Source of the DNA: JBEIUO01 sp964549785
GTDB taxonomy: Bacteria; Planctomycetota; Phycisphaerae; Phycisphaerales; UBA1924
Length of the DNA stretch: 46,674 nucleotides
Direction: 5' to 3'
Assembly: GCA_964549785.1 (NCBI GenBank)
Contig: CAZJXA010000002.1
Span: forward strand, 1 to 46,674
Made by a program: the position numbers and the translations under genes. Under the pieces are notes generated by a model that had not been told where the DNA came from, did no database searches, and was given only the letters and a program-made list of their open reading frames with translations. Each line of letters opens with the position of its first letter. The stretch's first letter is position 1. Shown piece after piece: positions 24,351 through 35,785 of this stretch.

Positions 24351-25423
24351 AGAATCCGCTCCAAGAAGTCACCGACTTCAACCCACGCGTGCGTTGAGGG
24401 GACAACGACCAGCAGCGCCATCGCCGCGAGGCTCGCGACGAGCGTCATGGCAATGCCGACCGCCGGGGCGTGGCGGAGGCGCATGTACCGGCCCGCCGCG
24501 ACCGACCAGTAGATCGCTATCCAAACGAGCACCGCGGGCACCCAAAGCCACGCCCCGTGTGCCACCGCTTCGATGTGCGGGGCTAGACCACGCGGCATAT
24601 TGCCGAAACCGTACATGTTGGCCTCGATGATGCTCAGGGCCGCCGCACCCAGCCCGAACGGGATTGCGATCAACGGGAGCCACGCGAGGCTGTAGCACCA
24701 CGCACGGATGATGTGGAGGCTCCTCACCTTGGCCACCCGTCGCGACGTCCGTAGGATCAGGAACGTGAGCGGCATGAAGGCGCTGGTGATGAGCGACATC
24801 CAGAGCGGCAATTGCGCCTGCCGCCACTCACGACCCGGAAGGAGGGACCACGAACCGATCGAGAAGCCGACATTGGTTCGATGCTGAAATTGCTGCATGG
24901 TGCGCCAGCCGAAAGGCCACGCGAAGGTGAAGACGTCGAAGGTGGCCGCCATCGGGGCGGCGGGAGCCAGCCTCGCTCTGTTCTGAAACGTCCACCGTTG
25001 CGAGGGTGGCGACGGGCGGCCCCATTGATACCACAGTTGCACGCCCGCCTCTGCCAGAACCATCATCATCGCCAAGCCGATGATGAGGCACAGACCGGCG
25101 AAACGGAGGCTTGATCGAGGGCGGGGCGGATGCTCGATGCGCACCAACGCGGGGCCAAACAGCCTCCACGGGGCGAGGGCACGGAGCCAGGTACGCAAGA
25201 AGCGGAGCCGGCGGTAGTTCTCGGGGTGTTCGATGAACCATGGCGGAAGGCTCTCTGACGGGTCGGACACCACCCTCCAGTCGAACCCAAGTCCGCACTC
25301 GGCGCAGGTTGCGAGCGGGACTTCGATCCGGATCGAGCCCGAAACGTCGTAGCCGCAGCGGGGGCACATGTGGGAGCCGGCGTGGAGTGGTTCGCCCGCG
25401 GGATCGTTGTTCTTCATTCCCAT
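24347..25423 (-). CDS. Zinc-ribbon multi-pass membrane protein, unknown function
   Basis: A 358-residue protein. Residues about 19-46 form a zinc ribbon, CPRCGYDVSGSI and CAECGLGFDW, a header common in Phycisphaerae membrane proteins. After a charged segment come about five hydrophobic helices: around 107-130 (FAGLCLIIGLAMMMVLAEAG), 205-222, 237-262, 290-310 (WLWVPAVLVWIAIYWSV) and 322-343. An outward loop of about 75 residues follows the first helix. No enzymatic motif is seen. ATG 25423 is chosen, with ATG 25417 also possible. Its stop overlaps the GTG of the broken paralogue, so they arose as a tandem duplication. It is divergent from the glycosyltransferase gene, sharing a 73-base gap. 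Confidence 0.7.
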   Translation of the reverse strand: MGMKNNDPAGEPLHAGSHMCPRCGYDVSGSIRIEVPLATCAECGLGFDWRVVSDPSESLPPWFIEHPENYRRLRFLRTWLRALAPWRLFGPALVRIEHPPRPRSSLRFAGLCLIIGLAMMMVLAEAGVQLWYQWGRPSPPSQRWTFQNRARLAPAAPMAATFDVFTFAWPFGWRTMQQFQHRTNVGFSIGSWSLLPGREWRQAQLPLWMSLITSAFMPLTFLILRTSRRVAKVRSLHIIRAWCYSLAWLPLIAIPFGLGAAALSIIEANMYGFGNMPRGLAPHIEAVAHGAWLWVPAVLVWIAIYWSVAAGRYMRLRHAPAVGIAMTLVASLAAMALLVVVPSTHAWVEVGDFLERIL

Positions 25424-25496
25424 TCCATCGGAGTGTACAGGCGAGGAGTGACGCGAGTGGCATCTTCTGGGCGTAGCCAGCCGTATTCTCGACGCT

Positions 25497-26978
25497 GTGA
25501 ATTCCGCTCATGATGCATCGAAACGGGTCGGCTGGTGGGTTTCGGGCTTTGCCGCCCTACTCACCCTCGGCGGATGGGGGGCGCATTTCGCTGCTCCCAC
25601 CGACATGCACGACCACGACCAACTGAAACCGGCGGCGTATGTGCTCGACATTGTGCGGAACGGCGCGTGGGCGGCCCAGACCGATTTTGAGGGAACGGCG
25701 ATGTCGAAGCCGCCGCTTTACCCGTGGTTCGCCGCGGCGATCGCGACCATCACCGGTCGGGTTGGCGACTTGGAAATGTACGTTCCGAGCGGCCTGGCGT
25801 TACTCATCGCGGCGGTGCTGAGCGCATGGGTCGCGCGCCGTTGGATCGGCACCCGGGCCGCCGTTTGGACGACGCTGGCGTTTGTCCTTAACCCGCTGAT
25901 CAGCAAGCACCTCTGCCTCGCGCGGGCCGACGCGGTGTTTACGGGGACGATCGCCGTCGCCGGTTGGTCGTTGCTGCGCTCCGTCGTGGCACGCTCGGAA
26001 GGGGACACCCGGGCCGCCGCGAGGTGGATTGTCGCGTTCTGGATCGGCGCGACGATGGCGATGCTCGCCAAGGGGCCGCTGGGGGTGCTGCTAGCCGCGG
26101 GGGGCGCGGCGAGCGTGTGGTGGCCGCGGCGTTGGGAGCAAGGGTTGGCGCGCCCGGTACTGGCGGGGTCTCCATGGCGTGCCCACGGGCTGGGAATCGT
26201 CGTGCTTCTCGCGATCGCGGGTGGGTGGTTGGGCTGGGCGATAAACGCTGGCGGGCAGCCCCTCGTTGATCGGATGATCGGTCGCGAGTTGATCGGGCAC
26301 ACGTTGGGAACTCATTCGAGCCCGCCGCCCTTTTCACGGCCGTATCTCTCAACCGCCTATTTCTTCGCTCGCTTTGCGCCCTGGACGGTGCTGGTGGGAA
26401 TCGCGTTGGTGCGGGTGGTGGTTCGGCCGAGCGCGGAAGGTGTGACTCGCATCGTGGAACGGTTCGCGTGGAGCTGGGTGGTGGTCGGACTGGTAGTGTT
26501 ATCGATCCCGGGACATCAGCGGGGCGACCTGCTGCTGCCGGTGTGGCCAGCGGGAGCGTTGCTCGCCGGGCAGCAGGTGCAACGCTTGCTGGAGCGATGG
26601 GAGGTCGGGCGGCGGGTCAACGCCGGGGTCGCGATCGTGACGGTGATCGCCGGTGTGGGAGCGATCTGGTGGTGGAACTCGGTCGGGAACCTCTTGAAAA
26701 ACGAGGTGCGGGTCTCGATCGCCGCGGAATCGCTCGCCGACCGTTTAAGGACGGCAGATCCATCACTTCCCGTGGTCTTTGATCGAACGGCGTGGGACAT
26801 GCAATGGGCCTTCCGAGTCAAGCGGCCAAACGTGGATGAATGGTCGCTCGCCCCGCGTCCGTGCTGGTTTCTCACCCGACGGCCGATTCTGAACGTGATT
26901 CCAGACGACCAGGCCGCAGTGAGTTGGGGCGACGGCAAGGGAGACGTGTGGGCGTACCGGTTGCCTGCGAATAAATAG
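25497..26978 (+). CDS. GT39/ArnT-type membrane glycosyltransferase
   Basis: A 493-residue integral membrane protein with about ten hydrophobic helices in the first 400 residues, starting with GTG 25497. The first outer loop contains DMHDHDQLKPAAYV and then AMSKPPLYPWFAAA, the acidic residues and K-PPLYPW pattern of ArnT/PMT family enzymes (GT39/GT83), which move a sugar from a lipid phosphate donor to lipid A or protein. A Arg-Ala-Asp (LARADAVF) and MLAKGPLG, also typical, follow. The C-terminal ~90 residues form a soluble domain. The acceptor is unknown. No lipid-carrier sugar genes are adjacent. The start codon rests on the membrane anchor that follows. Confidence 0.8.
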   Translation: MNSAHDASKRVGWWVSGFAALLTLGGWGAHFAAPTDMHDHDQLKPAAYVLDIVRNGAWAAQTDFEGTAMSKPPLYPWFAAAIATITGRVGDLEMYVPSGLALLIAAVLSAWVARRWIGTRAAVWTTLAFVLNPLISKHLCLARADAVFTGTIAVAGWSLLRSVVARSEGDTRAAARWIVAFWIGATMAMLAKGPLGVLLAAGGAASVWWPRRWEQGLARPVLAGSPWRAHGLGIVVLLAIAGGWLGWAINAGGQPLVDRMIGRELIGHTLGTHSSPPPFSRPYLSTAYFFARFAPWTVLVGIALVRVVVRPSAEGVTRIVERFAWSWVVVGLVVLSIPGHQRGDLLLPVWPAGALLAGQQVQRLLERWEVGRRVNAGVAIVTVIAGVGAIWWWNSVGNLLKNEVRVSIAAESLADRLRTADPSLPVVFDRTAWDMQWAFRVKRPNVDEWSLAPRPCWFLTRRPILNVIPDDQAAVSWGDGKGDVWAYRLPANK

Positions 26979-27074
26979 CCGGTGGCCGATAGCCATTTTT
27001 GAGCCATTCGCGGCTAGGAATGGTGGAGAGAATCGGGCGGAGTTTCGGACCATTCGGCAATTCCGCGAACTACG

Positions 27075-29102
<2,028 letters not shown>

Positions 29103-29617
29103 GGCGGGCGAGGCAGGCTGATGCATCCGCCAGTACGCTGGCCCGCGCACCTTGGCGTTTAGGCGAATCCCACCGCCCGCTTGACCACCGCTTCGTCCCG
29201 TGTTGAAAGATCCGCCGCCCGCTCCGCTCCTGCGGAATGCGAAACGCGGCCGCCAACTTGCGGATATCGCACCCGTTGCTGCTCGTTGAGTCGGCGACCG
29301 GCTTGACGCACCTCGTCAATGAGTAGGTTCGGCGGTTTGATGGAGCGCGACTGCGCGGATTGCGGGTTCGTGTTCGTACGTCCTCCCAACAATAGTGGTC
29401 GGACGTCAGGACGACCGGCGGCACGAGGCCCAGTCGGTCGCACGCGCATCGATGGAGCGGGAGATGCCTGGGCCGGCGCGCGACACGTTTTCCATCGACC
29501 TTGCTCCGCCGGGTGCGTGGCATCTCGTTACCCATCCGTTACCGACGTCTCCGCAACCCAAACGTACAACCTTGCGTCTCACTCTCCGTCAAACACACTT
29601 CCCAGGAGATGCTTCCC
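29103..29617. other. 515-base intergenic region upstream of VIT/VWA gene
   Basis: No convincing gene on either strand. On the minus strand a frame from about 29340 to 29159 starts with LIDEVRQAG, which is identical to nine residues of the VIT/VWA protein downstream (DNA match 24 of 30), but the rest does not align. The plus-strand part after 29560 is the leader of the VIT/VWA gene with CAGGAG at 29603-29608. No clear promoter boxes or terminator for lepA were seen. Confidence 0.45.
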
Positions 29618-31885
29618 ATGCCCCGACTTGCCTCATCTTTTGCCATTGGCTCGTTGCTATTTGCTCTTTCGGTCGGCGACGCCCAGACCACTAACAACCC
29701 CGCCACCCAGATTCTGATCCCCTCGCTTCCCCGCAGGGACTGGCAGATCCGCAACTCCCCCGTGGAAATCTCGGACGTCCGAGCCGCGATCGACATCCGC
29801 GAACAACTCGCCACCACCGTCCTCACCCTCACGATCTTTAACCCCGGCTCGACTTCGCAGGAGGCCAAGCTCCTTCTACCGGTCGCGGACGGCGTGGTGG
29901 TCCGTTCGCTCCAATACGACGGGGTCGGCACCGACGTCGCGGCCGAAGTGCTCCGCAAAGAAGACGCCCGTCGCATCTACGACGGCATCGTGAACTCGAT
30001 GAAAGACCCCGCGCTGGTTGAGTTTGTCGGCTACAACCTCATCCAGACCAGCGCGTTTCCCATCCCGGCCGGAAAAAGTCAGACCCTGAGCCTCACCCTC
30101 GAGCAGGTTCTTCCCGCCGATGGCAACCGCATCGACTTTTCTCTCCCCCGCAGCGAAGCTCTCGCGCAGGGCAAGGCCTGGACGATCGACGCCACCATCA
30201 CGTCCAAGCGCCCGATCGCCACGGTCTTTTCACCCAGCCACGACATCACCACTGAGGTGACCCACTCCGGCGCCACCCGCATCCGAATCAACAACGCGGC
30301 CACCGACACCGGCACCTTCCGGCTGTCGTACCTCCTGGAGAATCAGAAATCCGACGGCCTCGCCGCCACCATCTTCGCCTATCCCGATGCCTCCGCCGGT
30401 GCGGACGGGGGCTCTGCTCGTGGCGGCTATTTCATGCTTCTCGCCTCTCTCAACAACTCGCAGCACGCCGCCCTGACCCCGGCCAAGCGCGAAGTCGTCC
30501 TTGTGCTCGACCGCTCCGGCAGCATGCGCGGCGACAAACTTCTCCAAGCCAAGGCCGCCGCCGAGCAGGTCATCCAGGGTCTGAGCGACGGCGAGGCGTT
30601 CAACATCATCGACTACTCCGATTCGGTCTCGTCGCTCGCCCTCAAGCCGCTCATCAAGAGCCGCGAGACCGTCGCCCAGGCCAAGGCCTATCTCGCCGGC
30701 CTCGAAAGTAACGGCGGCACGAACATTCACGACGCGCTGATCGAGGCCATGCGGACGAACCCCATGTCGGGCATGATGCCCCTCGTGCTCTTCCTCACCG
30801 ATGGACTGCCCACTGTGGGCGAGCGCAGCGAGGTCGGGATCCGCGATGCCGTCAAGGCCGCCAACCTCCACCGACGCCGCATCTTCACATTCGGCGTCGG
30901 CGTCGATGTCAACGTTCCACTCCTCGCCTCCCTCGCCGCTTCGTCCCGGGGCTCCCCCACTCTTATCCTGCCCAACGAAGACGTCGAGGTCCAGGTTTCC
31001 CGCGTCTTTAACCGCCTCCGCGGCCCCGTCTTGGGCCTCCCGTCTCTCTCTCTCGCCGGTGACGGTGATGGTCTCAGCCGCCTTCGTAACGTGATGCCCC
31101 GGGTCATGCCCGACGTCTTTGAGGGCGATCAGATCATCGTGTTCGGCGAGTATCGGGGCGACACGCCCATGGTCCTCAAGATCTCCGGCGAGGCAATCGC
31201 CCGCGGCAGCGACACCCGCGAGTTTGAAGTCCACTTGGACCCCGCCACCGCCACGGTCCGCAACGGCTTCGTCCCCCGCCTCTGGGCCAGCCGCAAAGTC
31301 GCAGCACTCATCGATGAGGTCCGTCAAGCCGGCGCCACCGGCACCGCCGCCACCGACCCGGCGTTGAAGGAGGTCATCGACGAGATCGTCCGACTCAGCA
31401 CCAAGTACGGCATTCTCACCGAGTACACCGCCTTCCTCGCGACCGAGCAGCCGAAACTCACGACCGCCTCGGGGCGTGCGGCCGCGCGCGAAGAGATCGT
31501 CGACTCCCTTCAGGCACGCGCAGTCGAAATCCGCACCGGCTTGGGCGGAATTAACCAGCAGGCGAACAACGACCGGGCCGCCTCCGTCCTCAACGCCCCG
31601 CAACGGGCCGCCTATCTCGACAAGGACATGAAGAAGGTCGAAGTCCAGAATGTTATGAACATCGCTAACCGCACCCTCTACTTCCGCAACAACCGCTGGG
31701 TCGATTCCCGCCTCCTCGACAAAGAAGACCTTCCCCCTTCCCGCACCATCACCGTCGGCACCCCCGAGTTCATCTCGCTGGCCCACCGCTTGGCCGCCCG
31801 CAACGAGCAATCCTCCCTCTCCTTCACCGAAGACGCCTTGCTCGAAATCGACGGCGAAACCGTCCTTATCAAGCAGAAGGAGTGA
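29618..31885 (+). CDS. Secreted VIT and VWA domain protein
   Basis: A 755-residue exported protein. ATG 29618 has AGGAG 9 bases upstream and starts a signal peptide (MPRLASSFAIGSLLFALSVG, then DAQ). Residues about 40-165 form a VIT domain (SDVRAAIDIREQLATTVLTL, LPVADGVVVRSLQ, KEDARRIYDGIV). The VWA domain begins near residue 290: VVLVLDRSGSMRGDK has the MIDAS residues Asp298, Ser300 and Ser302, with Thr in GGTNIHDAL and Asp in LFLTDGLPTVG. The segment ends with LIDEVRQAG and LSTKYGILTEYTAFLATE, as usual for inter-alpha-trypsin inhibitor-like proteins. No membrane anchor or sortase motif is visible at the C-terminus. It precedes a two-component system on the same strand, suggesting it provides or modulates the sensed signal. 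Confidence 0.9.
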   Translation: MPRLASSFAIGSLLFALSVGDAQTTNNPATQILIPSLPRRDWQIRNSPVEISDVRAAIDIREQLATTVLTLTIFNPGSTSQEAKLLLPVADGVVVRSLQYDGVGTDVAAEVLRKEDARRIYDGIVNSMKDPALVEFVGYNLIQTSAFPIPAGKSQTLSLTLEQVLPADGNRIDFSLPRSEALAQGKAWTIDATITSKRPIATVFSPSHDITTEVTHSGATRIRINNAATDTGTFRLSYLLENQKSDGLAATIFAYPDASAGADGGSARGGYFMLLASLNNSQHAALTPAKREVVLVLDRSGSMRGDKLLQAKAAAEQVIQGLSDGEAFNIIDYSDSVSSLALKPLIKSRETVAQAKAYLAGLESNGGTNIHDALIEAMRTNPMSGMMPLVLFLTDGLPTVGERSEVGIRDAVKAANLHRRRIFTFGVGVDVNVPLLASLAASSRGSPTLILPNEDVEVQVSRVFNRLRGPVLGLPSLSLAGDGDGLSRLRNVMPRVMPDVFEGDQIIVFGEYRGDTPMVLKISGEAIARGSDTREFEVHLDPATATVRNGFVPRLWASRKVAALIDEVRQAGATGTAATDPALKEVIDEIVRLSTKYGILTEYTAFLATEQPKLTTASGRAAAREEIVDSLQARAVEIRTGLGGINQQANNDRAASVLNAPQRAAYLDKDMKKVEVQNVMNIANRTLYFRNNRWVDSRLLDKEDLPPSRTITVGTPEFISLAHRLAARNEQSSLSFTEDALLEIDGETVLIKQKE

Positions 31886-31950
31886 GTCGATGGGTGTGGT
31901 GCAACCGCTTGTTCCGACCGGTGATTTTTTCTTCCTCACTTGCCTTGGGC

Positions 31951-31974
31951 GGCATCCCGGCTCGCCGGGATGCC
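31951..31974 (+). other. Perfect 10-bp hairpin between VIT/VWA and regulator genes
   Basis: GGCATCCCGG (31951-31960), loop CTCG and CCGGGATGCC (31965-31974). It lies 66 bases after the VIT/VWA stop and 154 bases before the regulator ATG. There is no T-run on the 3' side; a T-rich tract precedes it. It may reduce read-through, protect the upstream message or mark a Rho-type stop. On the minus strand no gene would use it. Confidence 0.5.
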
Positions 31975-32127
31975 ACGTCTGTACTGATTGGCCTTCCAAC
32001 CGGGTCCGACGCACCGCCCAAGACAGCCAATACTGTTTCCACGCGCGCCTCACCATCCCTCCCTCCGCAGCGCCGTGCCCCCGCCCCGTCCTTTGCGATT
32101 CGCCGGTTTGCCATTTGGAGCGCAGTG

Positions 32128-32840
<713 letters not shown>

Positions 32841-32844
<4 letters not shown>

Positions 32845-35000
32845 GAAACGCAACGTGGTCCATCCTCGTCTTCAGCGCGTGCGTGCTGCTCGTCACCGGT
32901 ACCCTGGTTTGGCTCACGCTGCAAGCGGTTGACCTTGAGCGCAAGGAAGCCGAGGCCCGGGCGGATGCCACGTTCCAAGAAGCCATCCGCCTTGCGCTAT
33001 GGCGGATGGAATCGACCCTCGCCCCGATCGTCGCCCGCGAATCCTCCCGCCCCTACTTCCAATACCGCTCCTTCTACCCCGCCACCCGCGCCTACAACGC
33101 CATGCGGAATGATCTGACGCCCGCCGACGTCGTCGTGCCTTCGCCTCTGCTGGCAGGCCCGCAAGAACCGATCCTCTTGCACGTGGAAGAAGACGCCTCC
33201 GGGATCTATTCCTCGCCCCAAGTTCCCGGCCCCACCTACGAAGCCTTGGCCGAAAGTACCTACGCCAGCAAGTACCAACTCGAACTTTGGAAGCAGCGGC
33301 TGAGCGATTTCGCGGCACTGAACCACGCCCCCGCATCGGAGGCCCGGTTGCGCCCGCCGGGCGCGCCTCCGGATGCGTACCGATCGTTGGACGCCTCCAC
33401 TGTCACCCCCCCCTCCGCCCGTCTCGAAACACCCGGGGTCAAGGATGCGGTCGGCCCGGATGTCGCAGCTGGGGTTGCGGGCGAGGAAGCCCGTGGTCGC
33501 TCCAAAGACCGCGATATCGACTCGGCCCAGGTCACCCAATCCATGAACGAGTACGGGGCCCGCCAGAACTCCACGCGTACCGCGAATGCCCCGCCCCGTG
33601 AGTTCGACAACTTCCAGGCCAAAGCCGAGGCGGCGGTCTCGATGAGCGATAAGACGGTGCCTCTGAAGCCACCGACCCAGGCTTCATCCTCGGCGGGCGG
33701 GAGCGCCCTCGATTCAAACCGAGCCGAGCCCGATCTGCCGAAGCAGCGCGCCGTCGGCCTCTCCCCGCCCGACGCGAACCCAGGCTTTGGGCAGGAACTT
33801 GTTGAACCGGGAAGCCCGGAAGGCGACGAGTTGCGGGAGTCACCCGCTCGAAGCCCACGCGCGAATCCTGATGCCGTCGTCGTTCAGGGCGAACTTGTCG
33901 CCCGCTGGATCCACACCGACAGCGACAACCCCTCACTGGTTCTCACCCGCGACGTCACCATCGGCGCATCGATTGTTCATCAAGGTGTCTGGCTTGATTG
34001 GCCAAGCCTGCGGGCTTCACTCCTCGCTTCCGCCGGAGACGTGGTGCCGGGAGCCACGCTCCGCCCGGTCGACCCCACCCTGACGGACCCCCTCACACTG
34101 GGCCGTCGCCTCGCCGCCATCCCCGCCGAACTCGTGGTCCCCGATCCACTGCCCCCCACCGTGGCGCGTTGGAGCCCGGTGCGCACCACCCTCGCGGGCG
34201 CCTGGATCATCGCCCTCGTGGCGGCGCTCGCCATCGGCCTCGTCCTCCGCGCCTCCTGGGATTTGGCCGAGCGCCGCGGCCAGTTTGTCACGGCCGTCAC
34301 TCACGAACTCCGCACCCCGCTCACGACGTTCTGCCTCTACTCCCAGATGCTCGCCGACGGCATGGTCCCCGACGAAGTCCGCCGCAAGGAGTACTTCACG
34401 ACCCTCCGCGCCGAGAGCCATCGCCTTTCCCGCATCGTTGAGAGCGTCCTCGACTATGCCCGACTCGGTCGCAACAAGCCCGCTCGCAACTCCGACGCGA
34501 TTCCGCTCGGTGAACTCGTCGATCAATTCGTCGGAACGCTGTCCGCCCGCTGCGAGCAATCCGGGATGACCCTTGTCGTGGAGCGTGATCCGAGCGCCGA
34601 TGCCCTCATCGCCACCGACGCCGCGACGGTGGAGCGGATTCTCTACAACCTCGTCGATAACGCCTGCAAATACGCCGCCGCCGCCGCTGACCGCCGTATC
34701 CACCTCGAAGTTCGCATCGGCTCCAAGGACGTCAAGCTTGCCGTCCGCGACCATGGCCCCGGTGTGGAAACCACCGACCGCTCGAGCATTTTCCGCGCTT
34801 TCGTCCGCGGCGGCCGACACGCCGACGGCTCGATCGCTGGTCTGGGTCTCGGGCTCGCCCTCGCCCGGGGCCTCGCCGACCAGTTGGGTGGCGAACTTCT
34901 CCTCAACGCCGCCCCCCCCGACTCTGGTGCCGCGTTCACGCTCAGCCTCCCGCTCGTCTCTATGGCAAAGGGTTCGCAAAAAAGTCCGGCACCTCGGTGA
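32841..35000 (+). CDS. Membrane sensor histidine kinase with large extracytoplasmic part
   Basis: A 719-residue kinase starting with GTG 32841 (overlap with the regulator stop). A first membrane helix (about 7-26, ILVFSACVLLVTGTLVWL) and a second (about 452-472, WIIALVAALAIGLVL) enclose a very long region of about 425 residues. The H-box is TAVTHELRTPLTTF with His488, the N-box is ILYNLVDNACKYA, then G1 RDHGPGV and G2 GLGLGLALARG. The outer region starts with a well-ordered piece (ESSRPYFQYRSFYPATRAYN) and continues into a Pro/Ser/Ala-rich, low-complexity stretch. No PAS or HAMP is evident. The last 41 bases overlap the convergent prepilin-like gene. Confidence 0.92.
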
Positions 35001-35679
35001 CGATTCGCGCCGATCCGTCCACGAACACGGTGTTAAAGGCCTGTTTGGCGGCATGCACTCGACCGATCCTGGCACGCACCTGGGTGTCGTCCCGAAAATC
35101 AACCACGCTCAAGGTCCGCGTCGGTGGCGGGGCCTCGCCCACAATCGGGGCCGCCGCCGAATCAATCAAAAGTGGCGCATCCGACGGGCGCTCCACCAGG
35201 TCCAGCCGAATCGAGACCAGCCCCACATCGAAGTTGTCCGGATCGCCCGCGGACCCCGAATGCCCCGACGTGTTGATCGCGTAGGTTCGTTGCATCTGGC
35301 TTCCGTACAGACTCCGCGCCGTCGGACATACCAAGCTCGACCGCTGCGAATACAACTCTCCCCCGGTCGCCCCCGTGATGCCCGCCGACGCCTGAACGAC
35401 GAGGGCCCAGTTCGGCAACGTCCCATACGGAATCCCCAGCGCAGGACTCTTGCCCTTGTTCTCGTCCGCGTACGCCCGCACCGCGATCCCGTTGTGCCGC
35501 AAGTTGGACAGGCACACGGCCGCCCGCCCGGCCTCGCGCGCGGCTCCCAACGACGGCAGCAGGATCGAAATCAAAACCGCGATAATCGCGATCACCACCA
35601 GCAGTTCAATGNNNNNNNNNNGTTCAATGAGCGTGAACCCTTCTTGGTTCCCTCGGATTTCGGCGCTTCTAGGCTTCAC
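34960..35679 (-). CDS. Prepilin-type N-terminal methylation domain protein, spanning an assembly gap
   Basis: From GTG 35679 the leader MKPRSAEIRGNQEG ends before FTLIE. After the run of N the sequence resumes with IELLVVIAIIAVLISILL and LLPSLGAAREAGRAAVC. The N-gap plus an 8-base repeat makes 18 extra bases in frame. Removing them gives the standard FTLIELLVVIAII, so the gene is intact; without them it has about 233 residues. The C-terminus contains RVHAAKQAFNTVFVDGSARI, the H-~-N-VF-DGSA element of the planctomycete prepilin-like family, and a CP/C pair lies in the mid part. A TTG at 35751 would lengthen the leader without a ribosome site. The stop overlaps the kinase gene convergently. Confidence 0.8.
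   Translation of the reverse strand: MKPRSAEIRGNQEGFTLIEXXXXIELLVVIAIIAVLISILLPSLGAAREAGRAAVCLSNLRHNGIAVRAYADENKGKSPALGIPYGTLPNWALVVQASAGITGATGGELYSQRSSLVCPTARSLYGSQMQRTYAINTSGHSGSAGDPDNFDVGLVSIRLDLVERPSDAPLLIDSAAAPIVGEAPPPTRTLSVVDFRDDTQVRARIGRVHAAKQAFNTVFVDGSARIVTEVPDFFANPLP
35612..35621. other. Assembly gap (10 N)
   Basis: Ten N flanked by the direct repeat GTTCAATG at 35604-35611 and 35622-35629. Two contig ends that overlap by 8 bases were evidently joined with a nominal gap. The true sequence probably contains one copy only. Confidence 0.9.
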
Positions 35680-35785
35680 GGGTTGTCCAACTCTGTGTCT
35701 CGGAGCAACGCTACAACGCCCGCCCGTCCGGCACGATGCTCTTCCCGTCAAAGTGACGGCGTAACTCGATCAATTTGAATTTTCC

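Noticed and set aside
30230..32056. 608-codon minus-strand frame opposite the VIT/VWA gene
   Set aside because: Asp/Gly/Val-rich shadow of a GC-biased gene; the plus-strand product has clear VIT and VWA signatures.
31882..32127. N-terminal extension of the response regulator starting at ATG 31882
   Set aside because: The 82 extra residues are low-complexity, cross the 31951-31974 hairpin and precede the normal receiver start at ATG 32128.
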